Shown here piece by piece: positions 35,252 through 43,517 of a stretch of 64,000 nt of DNA. A program made the translations under genes and the position numbers. This DNA is from Sva-07 sp963698435. GTDB taxonomy: Bacteria; Actinomycetota; Acidimicrobiia; Acidimicrobiales; Ilumatobacteraceae. The notes beneath the pieces are model-generated. The model was not told where the DNA came from. It worked only from the letters and a program-made list of their open reading frames with translations, and ran no database searches. Location: assembly GCA_963698435.1 (NCBI GenBank), contig CAVOQV010000020.1, forward strand, positions 1 through 64,000. The letters are read 5' to 3'. Within the stretch, counting starts at the first letter, position 1. Every line of letters begins with the position of its first letter.

Positions 35252-35257
35252 TAGCTT
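35252..35257 (+). promoter_or_regulatory. -10-like TAGCTT, leaderless promoter for the L,D-transpeptidase lipoprotein
   Basis: Ends 7 nt before the GTG at 35265 and favours that start over earlier in-frame codons. Confidence 0.5.
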
Positions 35258-35264
35258 GTCGGCC

Positions 35265-36393
35265 GTGCGTATGACCCGAAGTGCGTGGTTGATCAGCGGC
35301 TGCCTGCTCGTGTCAGCGTGCAGTCAAGCGGCCGCCATCGAACCGAGCAGGGCAGCCTCCGACGACGTGCCGGTGACAGCGTCCGTCGCCACGCCCGACC
35401 CGACGACCGATCCGACGTCCACGTCGTCGACATCGTCCTCCACCACGACCACCACGACAACCACCACGACAGAACCGCCACTCGATGTGTACGACGCCGA
35501 CTGCGTCGTCCAGGTCGCCCCCGGCGACTCGCTCGGCGGCATCGCAGCGTCCCGCGCCGACGAGATCGTCACGATCGCCACGCTGCAGGCCGAGAACGGG
35601 CTCGCCGACGAACTGATCGTCCCCGACCAGCTTCTGGACGTCTGCATCGACAACGGGCTCGACGACATCACCGGCGAACAGCGGCTCGAACGCAACGCGG
35701 CTGTCGTCGCTTCCGAGACCGCCGTCTCGGTGACGGCGCAGCAGGCCAAGCTCAACGAACTGCTCGTGCCGTATGGGTTCCCGGAGATGCCCGTCGACGG
35801 GGTGTCGGGCCCCGTGACCCGACGCGGTCTCTGTGCGAGCCGGTTGGCGCTCGGCCTTCCCGTCAACCGCTCGGACATGGCACCGGGTAGCCCCGAGGAG
35901 CAACTGCTCCTGTCCACGCCCACACTGCCGATCCCGCCGAACGTCGCGACCGACGGTCGATGGATCTTCATCGACCTCACCTGTCAGGTCCTGCTGACCG
36001 GCGAAGGCCCCGACCGTCTCGTCAACGTGTTCCCCACCTCGACCGGCGAGGCGGGCTACGAGACCCGCCTGCAGGAGCGAACCCGGGCGTTCCGATTCAA
36101 CCCGGCGCTCGACAACGGCGGTTGGCACGAGTCGTCCATCTACCCGGTGCCCGAGGACAACCCACTCAACGGCAACATGTACAAGCCGTTGTACTTCGAC
36201 AACGGCCAGGCGATCCACGGTGCCAACAACGTGCCCACCAGCCCGCAGAGCAAAGGGTGCGCGCGGGCTGAGGCCCGCGGACCAGGACCGATTGGTGGCA
36301 TGGCTGGGCCTCGACACGATCTCGGGTTCGACCTACTCGAGGGATCGCATCGGCGCGACGGTCACGGTTCGCGGCGGCTACGAGCTGGGCTGA
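35265..36393 (+). CDS. LysM / L,D-transpeptidase lipoprotein with a C-terminal single-base frameshift
   Basis: Starts at a GTG giving VRMTRSAWLISGCLLVSAC, a lipoprotein signal with predicted lipidated Cys19. A Ser/Thr-rich linker with a run of ten Thr follows, then a LysM-like segment (VAPGDSLGGIAASRADEIVTIATLQAENGL), a putative peptidoglycan-binding segment, and a YkuD catalytic region with IHGANN and SKGCAR. One surplus G within 36265-36267 throws the end out of frame. Removing it gives SKGCARLRPADQDRLVAWLG and a stop at 36393, as the active-site motif needs. Uncorrected, the frame runs on to 36527. It probably cross-links peptidoglycan (3-3 bonds). Confidence 0.8.
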
Positions 36394-36405
36394 CGTCCCA
36401 GCAGC

Positions 36406-36732
36406 CTAGAGATACAGCCCGGTCGACGCCTCGATGCGTTCGGCCGCGACCGTGTGGAGTTCGCGCTCACGCAACATCACGTAGTCCTCACCCTGGACTT
36501 CCACCTCGTAGCGATCCTCGGGGCTGAAGAGCACCTTGTCGCCGACCTCGCACGACCGCACGTTCTGGCCCTGGGCGACCACCGTGGCCCAGATCAGCCG
36601 CTTGGACACCTGGGCCGTAGCCGGGATGACGATGCCTCCCGACGACTTCCGTTCACCGGCCTTGTCGGAGATGCGCACCAGCACTCGGTCGTTGAGCATC
36701 TTGATCGGGAGCTTGTCGTCGTCGACCGGCAT
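36406..36732 (-). CDS. groES: co-chaperonin GroES family protein
   Basis: 108 residues. The Cpn10 pattern is IKMLNDRVLVRISD, then the mobile-loop region ERKSSGGIVIPATAQ, then VLFSPEDRYEVEVQGEDYVMLRERELHTV. GroES forms the heptameric lid of GroEL. No groEL is adjacent, so it is a solitary copy. The N-terminus (MPVDDDKLP) is slightly long. TAGCGT ends 7 nt before the ATG. It is convergent with the L,D-transpeptidase gene (12 bp apart) and divergent from the hydrolase. Confidence 0.88.
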   Translation of the reverse strand: MPVDDDKLPIKMLNDRVLVRISDKAGERKSSGGIVIPATAQVSKRLIWATVVAQGQNVRSCEVGDKVLFSPEDRYEVEVQGEDYVMLRERELHTVAAERIEASTGLYL

Positions 36733-36739
36733 CCCGGCC

Positions 36740-36745
36740 ACGCTA
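36740..36745 (-). promoter_or_regulatory. -10-like TAGCGT, leaderless promoter for groES
   Basis: Ends 7 nt before the ATG at 36732. I see no CIRCE-type inverted repeat (TTAGCACTC-N9-GAGTGCTAA) around it. Confidence 0.5.
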
Positions 36746-36755
36746 TCCGGAGAGC

Positions 36756-36761
36756 TACCGT
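36756..36761 (+). promoter_or_regulatory. -10-like TACCGT, leaderless promoter for the alpha/beta hydrolase
   Basis: Ends 8 nt before the GTG at 36770. It is separated by 10 bp from the opposing groES hexamer. Confidence 0.5.
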
Positions 36762-36769
36762 CGACCCTC

Positions 36770-37384
36770 GTGAGCGGTTCTGCAGCCATCGACCATCGCC
36801 AGTTCACGGCGTCGGACGGCGCTGCCCTGGTGGGCGACCTCGCGCTGCCGGCGGCGCCGCGGCTGGCGGCGATCATCTGCCATCCTCATCCGCAGTACGG
36901 CGGAAACCGCTTCAACAACGTGGTCACGGCGTTGTTCGACGCGCTGCCGTGTGCCGGCATCGCGGCGCTGCGGTTCGACTTCCGCACCGAGTTCTCGGGC
37001 GGGCCCGGCGAGCGCCTCGATGCGATCGCCGCGATCGAGGAGATGACCGCAGAGGTGCCCGGTGTCGGGGTCGCTGCGCTCGGCTACTCGTTCGGCGCGA
37101 TGATCGCGCTCGGCCTCGACGACGAACGGGTCACCGCCCTCGGATTGATCGCTCCCCCGCTCGCGATCACACCGGACGTTGCGGCGCCCGTGGTCCCGAC
37201 CCTCGTGCTCACCCCGGCCCACGATCAGTTCAGCCCACCGACGGTGTCCGCACCGATCGTCGCCGGCTGGGCCGCAATCAGTGACGCACCGATCGAGCAC
37301 GAAACGATCGAGACGGCCGATCATTCCCTCGCCGGCCGCACCGCTGCGGTGGCCGACCGGGTAACCGGCTGGCTCAACCGCTGA
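36770..37384 (+). CDS. alpha/beta hydrolase, dienelactone-hydrolase-like
   Basis: 204 residues. The oxyanion region is IICHPHPQYGGNRFNNVV, the nucleophile elbow is LGYSFGAMIALG (Ser in GYSFG), the acid is in TPAHDQFSP, and His is in ADHSLAG. The HPHPxxGG start and short length match the actinobacterial family of small alpha/beta hydrolases of unknown substrate. The GTG start agrees with the TACCGT hexamer. The 3' end overlaps the convergent aldo/keto reductase by 11 bp. Confidence 0.82.
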   Translation: MSGSAAIDHRQFTASDGAALVGDLALPAAPRLAAIICHPHPQYGGNRFNNVVTALFDALPCAGIAALRFDFRTEFSGGPGERLDAIAAIEEMTAEVPGVGVAALGYSFGAMIALGLDDERVTALGLIAPPLAITPDVAAPVVPTLVLTPAHDQFSPPTVSAPIVAGWAAISDAPIEHETIETADHSLAGRTAAVADRVTGWLNR

Positions 37385-38366
37385 CGGCGGCTTCCATCTC
37401 TTCTTTGACCTCGTCGGTCAGCAGTGGGATCACGTCGAGCGCCCCGAAGTTCTGCTCGACCTGACCGACCTTCGACGCTCCGGTGATCACGCTCGACACG
37501 TGGGGGTTCTTCGTGCACCACGCCAGCGCGAGCTGGGCCATCGTGCAGCCGAGTCGGTCGGCGATCGGCCGCAACTTCTCGACCCGTGCGATCGCCTCGG
37601 CGTCGGTCAGGCGGCCGGCGAGCCAGCCGTACCCCTCGAGCGCAGCCCGGGAGTCCTCGGGAATGCCGTCTTTGTACTTGCCGGTCAGGAGTCCGGACGC
37701 GAGCGGGCTCCAGATCGTGTTGCCGTAGTTGAACTCGGCATTGATTCGGGCGTACTCCTTCTCGACCTTCGTGCGCTCGAGGATGTTGTACTGGCTCTGC
37801 TCGGTGACCGGACGATGGAGGTGATGGCGGTCGGCGACGTCGATGGCCGCGCGGATCTCGTCGGCGGACCATTCGCTCGTTCCCCAGTACAGTGCCTTGC
37901 CGGTCGAGATGATGTCGCTCATCGCCCACACCGTCTCCTCGATCGGCGTGTTCGGGTCCGAACGATGGCAGTACAGGACGTCGACGAAGTCGAGCCCGAA
38001 GCGCTCGAGGGACCCGTCGATTGCGTGCATCAGGTACTTGCGGTTGAGCGTGTTGTTCATGTTCGGGGTGTTCTTGTGCAGTCCCCAGAACACCTTGGTG
38101 GTCACGACGAAGGACCAGCGCGGCCAGTCGAGTTCGCGCAGCACCTCTCCCATGATCGACTCGCTCTTGCCGCCCGCGTAGGCCTCCGCGTTGTCGAAGA
38201 AGTTGCAGCCGGCCTCGCCTGCGGCAGCCATGCACTCGAGGGCGAGCTGGTTGTCGAGCTGGGTGTCGAAGGTGACCCAGCTGCCGAACGACAGCACGCT
38301 CACCTGCAGCCCGGTGTTGCCGAGCCGGCGGTATTCCATCTTGGGGTTGACGTTGGGGGTAGCCAT
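37374..38366 (-). CDS. aldo/keto reductase (KCNAB/voltage-gated channel beta-subunit-like)
   Basis: 330 residues, NADPH-dependent TIM barrel. The catalytic tetrad is visible as Asp and Tyr in FFDNAEAYAGGKSE, Lys in FVVTTKVFW and His in VLYCHRSDPN. The C-terminal coenzyme segment contains VSSVITGASKVGQVEQN. The sequence is nearest to the beta-subunit-like reductases of potassium channels, which in bacteria act as soluble carbonyl reductases. TAAGGT ends 7 nt before the ATG. Confidence 0.9.
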   Translation of the reverse strand: MATPNVNPKMEYRRLGNTGLQVSVLSFGSWVTFDTQLDNQLALECMAAAGEAGCNFFDNAEAYAGGKSESIMGEVLRELDWPRWSFVVTTKVFWGLHKNTPNMNNTLNRKYLMHAIDGSLERFGLDFVDVLYCHRSDPNTPIEETVWAMSDIISTGKALYWGTSEWSADEIRAAIDVADRHHLHRPVTEQSQYNILERTKVEKEYARINAEFNYGNTIWSPLASGLLTGKYKDGIPEDSRAALEGYGWLAGRLTDAEAIARVEKLRPIADRLGCTMAQLALAWCTKNPHVSSVITGASKVGQVEQNFGALDVIPLLTDEVKEEMEAAVSG

Positions 38367-38373
38367 ACGGCCG

Positions 38374-38379
38374 ACCTTA
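38374..38379 (-). promoter_or_regulatory. -10-like TAAGGT, leaderless promoter for the aldo/keto reductase
   Basis: Ends 7 nt before the ATG at 38366. Confidence 0.45.
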
Positions 38380-38429
38380 CCGAGGATCAGAGCGGGGTGA
38401 GACCCGCGAGCTGATCGGCCGTGCCGGTC

Positions 38430-39143
38430 TCAGACCGGGCTGACGCCGGCGGCGCGATCGCTGGCGATCTGATCGGCCATCACGTCGAGCACCTGGCCTC
38501 GGATCGCCCGCACAGTACGCGCGTACGCTGACGGATCGAGCGTTGCGGCGAGTTCTGCGGCAACGGCGACCGCCCGGTCGAGTTCCTCGCCCTCGGGCAC
38601 GACCTCATCGACAAAGCCCACGTCGACGGCGTCGCGCGGCGTCGTGATCCGAGCGTTGGCGAGCGACCGCTGGAGGTGACGCTTGCTCAGACGATCGGTG
38701 GCAATCGTGAGGGCCCAGTCGGGCAGCACCATCTTGATCGCCACCTCGTTCAACCCGACCTTGGCCTCGATGTCGCCGGCGATACGAACGTCGCAGCCGA
38801 GGAGCACCAGAGCCCCTGCGGCCAATGCGTGTCCGGTACTGGCCGCGATGACGGGCAGCGACGAGCCGTACAGGCGATGCACCAGCGCGCCGCCGTCGGC
38901 GACGAGGTCGATGATCGCCGACATGTCGTCGCCGAGCATCACCCCGAGGTCGAAGCCGGCGGAGAACTTGCCCGGCCGACCGTGCAGCACCATCGCTCGG
39001 ATCTCGTCGTCGGCCTCCGCTTCGTCGACCGCCGCAGTGATCGCGGCGATCATGTCGAAGGACAGGGCATTGGCCTTGCCGTCGTCGAGGTGGACGACCA
39101 GTACCCCGTCGCGTCGTTCGGTCGTGACTGCGGCAGAACTCAT
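38430..39143 (-). CDS. crotonase / enoyl-CoA hydratase family protein
   Basis: 237 residues. The oxyanion-hole loops are HGRPGKFSAGFDLG and STGHALAAGALVLLGCDVRIAG. The second catalytic Glu of true enoyl-CoA hydratases is not at the usual place (GLNEVAIKMVLPDWAL has Glu in a related position), so the exact CoA-ester chemistry is unclear. TAGGTT ends 7 nt before the ATG. Confidence 0.87.
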   Translation of the reverse strand: MSSAAVTTERRDGVLVVHLDDGKANALSFDMIAAITAAVDEAEADDEIRAMVLHGRPGKFSAGFDLGVMLGDDMSAIIDLVADGGALVHRLYGSSLPVIAASTGHALAAGALVLLGCDVRIAGDIEAKVGLNEVAIKMVLPDWALTIATDRLSKRHLQRSLANARITTPRDAVDVGFVDEVVPEGEELDRAVAVAAELAATLDPSAYARTVRAIRGQVLDVMADQIASDRAAGVSPV

Positions 39144-39150
39144 GACGCAG

Positions 39151-39156
39151 AACCTA
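39151..39156 (-). promoter_or_regulatory. -10-like TAGGTT, leaderless promoter for the crotonase gene
   Basis: Ends 7 nt before the ATG at 39143. Confidence 0.45.
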
Positions 39157-39208
39157 CGCGAACCGAGGAGTGCGGCAAAGGTCTGGCGTCTGCCGTCCTC
39201 CCGTGCAG

Positions 39209-40006
39209 TCAGACCTGTGACCAGACGGGGCGGACGTGGATGCCGGCTGCGGACATCTGAGCCTTGGCATCGGCGACGGTGTGCTCGCGGAAGTGAAAGA
39301 TCGAGGCGGCGAGCACCGCATCGGCGCGGCCGACCGCTACACCCTCCACCAGATGCTCGACCGAACCCACACCTCCGCTCGCGATCACCGGAACCGTGAC
39401 GGCGTCGACGATCGCCTGGGTCAGGTCGAGATCGAATCCTTCTCGCGTGCCGTCGCGGTCCATCGAGGTCAGCAGGATCTCACCCGCCCCGCGCCGAACA
39501 GCTTCCTGCGCCCATTCGATCGCGTCGATTCCCGTGGGAGTGCGGCCACCGTGGAGGTAGACCTCCCACCCGTTCGCGGCCGGTGGACCATCGTCGTCGG
39601 CACGGCGCTTTGCATCGATGGCGCACACGACACACTGCGCGCCGAACTCGCCTGCGATCTCGGTGATCAGCTCCGGACGTTCGACCGCGGCCGTGTTCAC
39701 GCTGACCTTGTCGGCGCCCGCTCGCAGCATCCGCCGAGCATCCTCCAGGGTACGGATGCCGCCGCCGACCGTGAACGGGATGTACACCTCGTCGGCGACG
39801 CGTCGCACCATGTCGACGGTCGTCTCGCGGTTGTCGCTCGACGCTGTGATGTCGAGGAACACCAGCTCGTCGGCACCCTCGATGTCGTAGCGGGCCGCGA
39901 GCTCGACCGGGTCACCGGCATCGCGCAGGTCGACGAAGTTGGTGCCCTTGACGACTCGGCCGTCGGTGACGTCGAGACACGGGATGACACGGGCGACCTT
40001 CACCAC
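39209..40006 (-). CDS. hisF: imidazole glycerol phosphate synthase, cyclase subunit
   Basis: 265 residues, (beta/alpha)8 barrel. Catalytic Asp residues are in VIPCLDVTDGRVVKGTNF (N-terminal) and LLTSMDRDGTREGFD. The phosphate-binding loops are VGGGIRTLEDARR and IASGGVGSVEHL. With HisH it makes IGP and AICAR from PRFAR and ammonia. A ~10-residue insert around RRADDDGPPAANG is longer than in most homologues. It is the last gene of hisC-hisB-hisH-hisA-hisF; its start overlaps the hisA end by 7 bp. Confidence 0.96.
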   Translation of the reverse strand: MVKVARVIPCLDVTDGRVVKGTNFVDLRDAGDPVELAARYDIEGADELVFLDITASSDNRETTVDMVRRVADEVYIPFTVGGGIRTLEDARRMLRAGADKVSVNTAAVERPELITEIAGEFGAQCVVCAIDAKRRADDDGPPAANGWEVYLHGGRTPTGIDAIEWAQEAVRRGAGEILLTSMDRDGTREGFDLDLTQAIVDAVTVPVIASGGVGSVEHLVEGVAVGRADAVLAASIFHFREHTVADAKAQMSAAGIHVRPVWSQV

Positions 40007-40739
40007 GACTCCTCCTCCGCTCGATCCGAGCCCAACACGGCGAGGGCGTCGGCCACTGTGAAACGCCCTTCGTAGACCGCCTTGCCGGTGATGATGCCGC
40101 CGAGATTGTCGATCCGGGCCAACGCCACGACGTCGTCGAGATTCGACACGCCGCCGCTGGCGATCACCGGTGCGCCGGCGAGCTCGGCCGAACGCGCGAG
40201 CCCGTCGAGATCAGGGCCGACCAGCATCCCGTCACGGCCGATGTCGGTGATCACGAAGACATCAGCGGTCGGAAAAGCGCGTAGGCGTCGTCGAGCGCGA
40301 GCCCGCTGCCCTCGGTCCAGCCATGGACCGCGACGTCACCGTCGCGGTGGTCGAGACCGACGGCCACCGCCACGACATCCGACGCCGACTCGACGAGGGC
40401 CGGATTGCTCACCGCTGCCGAGCCCATCACCACTCGCGAGACCCCGGCGTCGGCCAGCTCACGAGCATCGTCGATGGAACGCACCCCTCCCCCGGTCTGC
40501 ACCCGAGCGACCCCGCGCAGCGCTGACACGATCGCGGCGACGACCGGGCGATTGACCGGATCACCCGACCGGGCGGCGTCGAGGTCGACGACATGGATCC
40601 ATCGCGCACCGTCGGCGGCGAAGCCGCGGGCGACGGCCACCGGATCGTCGCCGTAGACCGTCTCGTCGGCGTAATCGCCCTGGCGGAGACGGACGACACG
40701 ACCTCCGAGCAGGTCGATCGCCGGGTACAGGTCGATCAT
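40000..40739 (-). pseudogene. hisA: hisA isomerase, split by a one-base deletion (probable sequence error)
   Basis: Encodes the ProFAR isomerase barrel in two frames. The first part, MIDLYPAIDLLGGRVVRLRQ to LALDDAYALF, ends at an early stop near 40251. The second part continues in another frame as PTADVFVITDIGRDGMLVGPDLDG to the normal end. Restoring one C in the minus-strand TTTTCC run (plus strand 40271-40272) joins them into a ~246-residue HisA with both catalytic Asp (AIDLLGG, ITDIGRDG). The ATG overlaps the hisH stop (ATGA). The other four operon genes are intact, so the break is probably not real. Confidence 0.85.
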
Positions 40740-41377
40740 CGTGCACACTCCTGCACGAAGTTGCGCAACAGAGCGAGCCCGGGCCGACTCGACTTCTCCG
40801 GATGGAATTGCACGGCGAAGACGTTCCCGCTGCGGAACGCAGCATTCAGGGTCGTGCCGTACTCGACGGTCGCAGCGATGACGCCGGGATCGTCGGGCAC
40901 GCCGTGAAGCGAATGCACGAAGTAGACGTAGGGCTCGTCACCAAGATCGTGCAGCATCGCCTCGTGCGGATCGACCACGTCGAGCCGGTTCCACTGCATC
41001 TGGGGGATCTTCGGACCGGTCGGGATCCAGGTCACCGTTCCGGGGATCACGTCGAGCCCCGCCGCGTCCGGACTCTCCTGCGACTTGGTGAACAGCATCT
41101 GCATGCCGACACAGATGCCGAGAAACGGACGTCCCGAAGCGACGGCGTCGTGCGCCGGGGCGTCCAGGCCCGCCGTGCGCAGAGCGTCCATGCACGCTCC
41201 GAAGGCACCGACACCGGGGAGGACGACACCGTCGGCGGCGGCGATCAGGCCCGGATCGGCAGTGAGCCGGGCATCGGCACCTTCGTGCTCGAGCGACTTC
41301 TGCGCCGAGTGCAAGTTGCCGATGCCGTAGTCGAGCACCGCAATGAGCGGTCGTTCCGCATCACCGCCGGTCACCAC
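40736..41377 (-). CDS. hisH: imidazole glycerol phosphate synthase, glutaminase subunit
   Basis: 213 residues, class I glutamine amidotransferase. The nucleophile is in LGICVGMQMLF, and the His-Glu pair is in VQFHPEKSSRPG. Substrate loops are DYGIGNLHSAQKSLEH and PGVGAFGACMDALR. It supplies ammonia to HisF. The start is a GTG (two consecutive GTG codons), preceded by the 14-bp tandem repeats whose units each carry GTGAGGG. It overlaps hisA by 4 bp. Confidence 0.95.
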   Translation of the reverse strand: MVTGGDAERPLIAVLDYGIGNLHSAQKSLEHEGADARLTADPGLIAAADGVVLPGVGAFGACMDALRTAGLDAPAHDAVASGRPFLGICVGMQMLFTKSQESPDAAGLDVIPGTVTWIPTGPKIPQMQWNRLDVVDPHEAMLHDLGDEPYVYFVHSLHGVPDDPGVIAATVEYGTTLNAAFRSGNVFAVQFHPEKSSRPGLALLRNFVQECAR

Positions 41378-41380
41378 ACG

Positions 41381-41422
41381 ACCCTCACAGCACGCCCCTC
41401 ACAACACGCCCCTCACAACACA
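41381..41422. repeat. three tandem 14-bp units at the hisB-hisH junction
   Basis: Units at 41381-41394, 41395-41408 and 41409-41422 are near-identical (on the minus strand each carries TGTGAGGG). The first minus-strand unit contains the hisB stop codon. The later units supply purine-rich GTGAGGG before the hisH GTG, so the array may have multiplied the ribosome binding site. Confidence 0.8.
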
Positions 41423-42006
41423 CCCTTGGTCGACGGGACGCCGCTGGCATCGTCGATGCGGACTGCGTCGCGCAACGTTCGGGCAAGGCCCTTGAATGTC
41501 GCTTCGATGATGTGGTGCACGTTGCGACCGCGGACGAGTTCGACGTGCAGGGTGATGTTGGCCGCCGTCGCGAACGACGCGACCGCATGCTCGGCAAGCT
41601 GTGGGTCGAACGCCGGATCTCCCAGTGGCAACGATTCGGGCATCGGGACGTGCCATTCGACCCACGGCCGTCCGGACAGGTCGAGCGCGACGTCGATCAG
41701 CGCTTCGTCGAGCGGATAACGACCGCTCGCGAAGCGACGCACCCCCGCCTTGTCGCCGAGCGCCTCTGCGAACGCCTCACCGAGGGCGATCGCAACGTCT
41801 TCCACGGTGTGATGCGTGTCGATGTGGAGGTCGCCCGTCGCCTGGACGCGCAGGTCGAAGCCGCCGTGCCGACCGATCTGATCGAGCATGTGGTCGTAGA
41901 ACGGGATGCCCGTCGAGATCTCGGTGACGCCGGTGCCGTCGAGGTCGATGGAGACCTCGATCGACGTCTCCTTCGTCGCGCGTCGGCGCTGCGCTGTGCG
42001 TGTCAT
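41413..42006 (-). CDS. hisB: imidazoleglycerol-phosphate dehydratase
   Basis: 197 residues, monofunctional, without the phosphatase domain of enterobacterial HisB. Metal-binding motifs are GIPFYDHMLDQIGRHGGFDL, DTHHTVEDVAIALG, and NVHHIIEATFKGLARTL. It dehydrates IGP to imidazole acetol phosphate. The ATG overlaps the hisC stop (ATGA). The 3' end runs into a 3 x 14-bp tandem repeat that duplicates the stop region. Confidence 0.96.
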   Translation of the reverse strand: MTRTAQRRRATKETSIEVSIDLDGTGVTEISTGIPFYDHMLDQIGRHGGFDLRVQATGDLHIDTHHTVEDVAIALGEAFAEALGDKAGVRRFASGRYPLDEALIDVALDLSGRPWVEWHVPMPESLPLGDPAFDPQLAEHAVASFATAANITLHVELVRGRNVHHIIEATFKGLARTLRDAVRIDDASGVPSTKGVL

Positions 42007-43088
42007 GACATCACTCCGGTCGTGGCGGGTGCCAGCACGTCGGCCAGCGCCATGAGGAACTCGGTGTTCTCGTCGGGGGTCCCGATCGTGACACGCAGGC
42101 AATCTTCGAGTCGTGGCCAGCTCGAACAGTCGCGGATCAGCACACTGCGATCGACGAGGCCCTGCCACACGTCACGGCCGCTGAGGGCGCCAGCACGGAC
42201 ACGGAACAGCACGAAGTTGGCGCCGCTCGGGAACACGTCGAGCGGGAGTTCGGACATGGCCGCGACGATGCGGGACCGCTCGGCGACGATCTGCTCGACG
42301 CGATCGTTCATGTCGTCGGAGAACCGCAGCGCGAGGCGGCCGGCAATCTGCTTGACGGCGTCGAGGTGGTACGGCAAGACGACCTTGTCGAGTTCGGCGA
42401 CGAGCCACGACGGTCCGATGAGATAGCCGAGGCGGGCACCGGCCATCGACCAGGTCTTCGAGAACGTGCGGGTGACGACGAGCGGCACGTCTTCGCCGAC
42501 GAGATCGAGCGCCGACCAGTCCGCGAACTGGGCGTAGGCCTCGTCGACCACGACGAGGCCGGGAGCGAGATCGAGCAGTTGGCGGACCCGTTCGGCCGGT
42601 TCGACGAGGCCGGTGGGGTTGTTCGGCGAGGTGAGGAACACGACGTCAGGGCGGTGCTCAGTGAGGACTCGTTCGACCTCGGCGGGGTCGAGCGTGAAGT
42701 CGTCGGCGCGCTCCCCCTCCACCACCGTCGCACCCGTGACCCGGGCGATCTGGGCGTGCATCTGGTAGGTCGGCTCGAACGTCGCGACCGTCCGGCCCGG
42801 ACCGGCGTAGGCGAGCAGCACGGTCTGCAGCACCTCGTTCGACCCGTTGGCGGCGAACACCTGCGACGGGTCGACCCCGTGCGTTGCGGCGATCGCCTCG
42901 CGCAACTCGGTGGCAGCTCGATCGGGGTAGCGATGCCAGTCGATGCGCGACACCTCAGCAGCCACCGCGTCGCGGAAGGCAGCAGGTGGCGGCTCGGGCG
43001 ACTCGTTGGTGTTGAGTCGGACCCGCACGTCGACCTGAGCCGAGTGATACCCCTCGAGGGCGCGCAGGTCATCACGGACAGGAATCAC
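42003..43088 (-). CDS. hisC: histidinol-phosphate aminotransferase
   Basis: 361 residues, fold-type I PLP enzyme. Motifs are RLNTNESPEPPPAAF, FLTSPNNPTGLVEP, VVVDEAYAQFADW and the Schiff-base Lys in TFSKTWSMAGARLGYL. It is the first gene of the his operon. The GTG start (VIPVRDDLRALEGY) fits the family and lies 7 nt after TACACT, indicating a leaderless operon mRNA. No hisG, hisD or hisE is nearby, so the pathway is split across the genome. Confidence 0.95.
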   Translation of the reverse strand: MIPVRDDLRALEGYHSAQVDVRVRLNTNESPEPPPAAFRDAVAAEVSRIDWHRYPDRAATELREAIAATHGVDPSQVFAANGSNEVLQTVLLAYAGPGRTVATFEPTYQMHAQIARVTGATVVEGERADDFTLDPAEVERVLTEHRPDVVFLTSPNNPTGLVEPAERVRQLLDLAPGLVVVDEAYAQFADWSALDLVGEDVPLVVTRTFSKTWSMAGARLGYLIGPSWLVAELDKVVLPYHLDAVKQIAGRLALRFSDDMNDRVEQIVAERSRIVAAMSELPLDVFPSGANFVLFRVRAGALSGRDVWQGLVDRSVLIRDCSSWPRLEDCLRVTIGTPDENTEFLMALADVLAPATTGVMS

Positions 43089-43095
43089 CGGGCGA

Positions 43096-43101
43096 AGTGT
43101 A
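43096..43101 (-). promoter_or_regulatory. -10-like TACACT, leaderless promoter of the hisCBHAF operon
   Basis: Ends 7 nt before the hisC GTG. This leaves no room for a leader-peptide attenuator of the enteric his type. Confidence 0.5.
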
Positions 43102-43126
43102 GAGGGAGCACCCGTCAGGCTCCCGG

Positions 43127-43132
43127 TAGGGT
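43127..43132 (+). promoter_or_regulatory. -10-like TAGGGT, leaderless promoter for the 43141 gene
   Basis: Ends 8 nt before the ATG at 43141. It is back-to-back with the his operon promoter, 25 bp apart. Confidence 0.45.
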
Positions 43133-43140
43133 TTGTCCTC

Positions 43141-43344
43141 ATGGCCGGATCCACCGAGTCGACCGCCGCAGAACTCGCCGCGATCACCGACAACGTGGCG
43201 CAGTACCGAAGCCGGGTGGCCGGCCTCGCTGAACCGTGGATTGGCACGGAGCGTGACGACGTGGTCACTGCGATTCACGAGGCGGAACGGCAGCTCCGCA
43301 ATGCCGAACGCACGCTGATGCGAGCGATCAAAGCCTGCGACTGA
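43141..43344 (+). CDS. small helical hypothetical protein
   Basis: 67 residues, predicted almost wholly helical: ELAAITDNVAQYRSRVAGLAEPWI, then DDVVTAIHEAERQLRNAERTLMRAIKACD. I do not recognise the family. It is divergent from hisC with a 52 bp gap, and followed by a hairpin at 43378. Codon use and the leaderless promoter support it as a real gene. Confidence 0.65.
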   Translation: MAGSTESTAAELAAITDNVAQYRSRVAGLAEPWIGTERDDVVTAIHEAERQLRNAERTLMRAIKACD

Positions 43345-43377
43345 GCAGACATCCCGCCTGATGGGCGCCGAAAAGTG

Positions 43378-43407
43378 GCGACGGCCCCTCGTGAGAGAGG
43401 CCGTCGC
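43378..43407 (+). terminator. GC-rich hairpin after the small 43141 gene
   Basis: A perfect 9-bp stem, GCGACGGCC with GGCCGTCGC, around a 12-nt loop. There is no T-run, as is common for actinobacterial terminators. It stands between the 43141 gene and mshD. Confidence 0.55.
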
Positions 43408-43505
43408 TCGGTGCGAGGTCGGGAGGCGGATCCCAACCGTCGCAGCAAACCAGGTGGCGGGAACCTGGTTGAGAAGAACTATACACACGCCCGAACTCTC
43501 ACGGG

Positions 43506-43511
43506 TACCCT
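43506..43511 (+). promoter_or_regulatory. -10-like TACCCT, leaderless promoter of the mshD operon
   Basis: Ends 6 nt before the ATG at 43518. Confidence 0.45.
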
Positions 43512-43517
43512 CGGCGC

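Noticed and set aside
35420..35480. Microsatellite or CRISPR-like repeat (ACC/ACG triplets)
   Set aside because: It is the Thr-rich linker of the lipoprotein; the triplets follow Thr codons and no spacer structure exists.
40251..40739. Programmed frameshift in hisA
   Set aside because: No slippery heptamer or stimulatory structure is evident, and HisA is not known to use recoding. A lost C in a short run explains it more simply.
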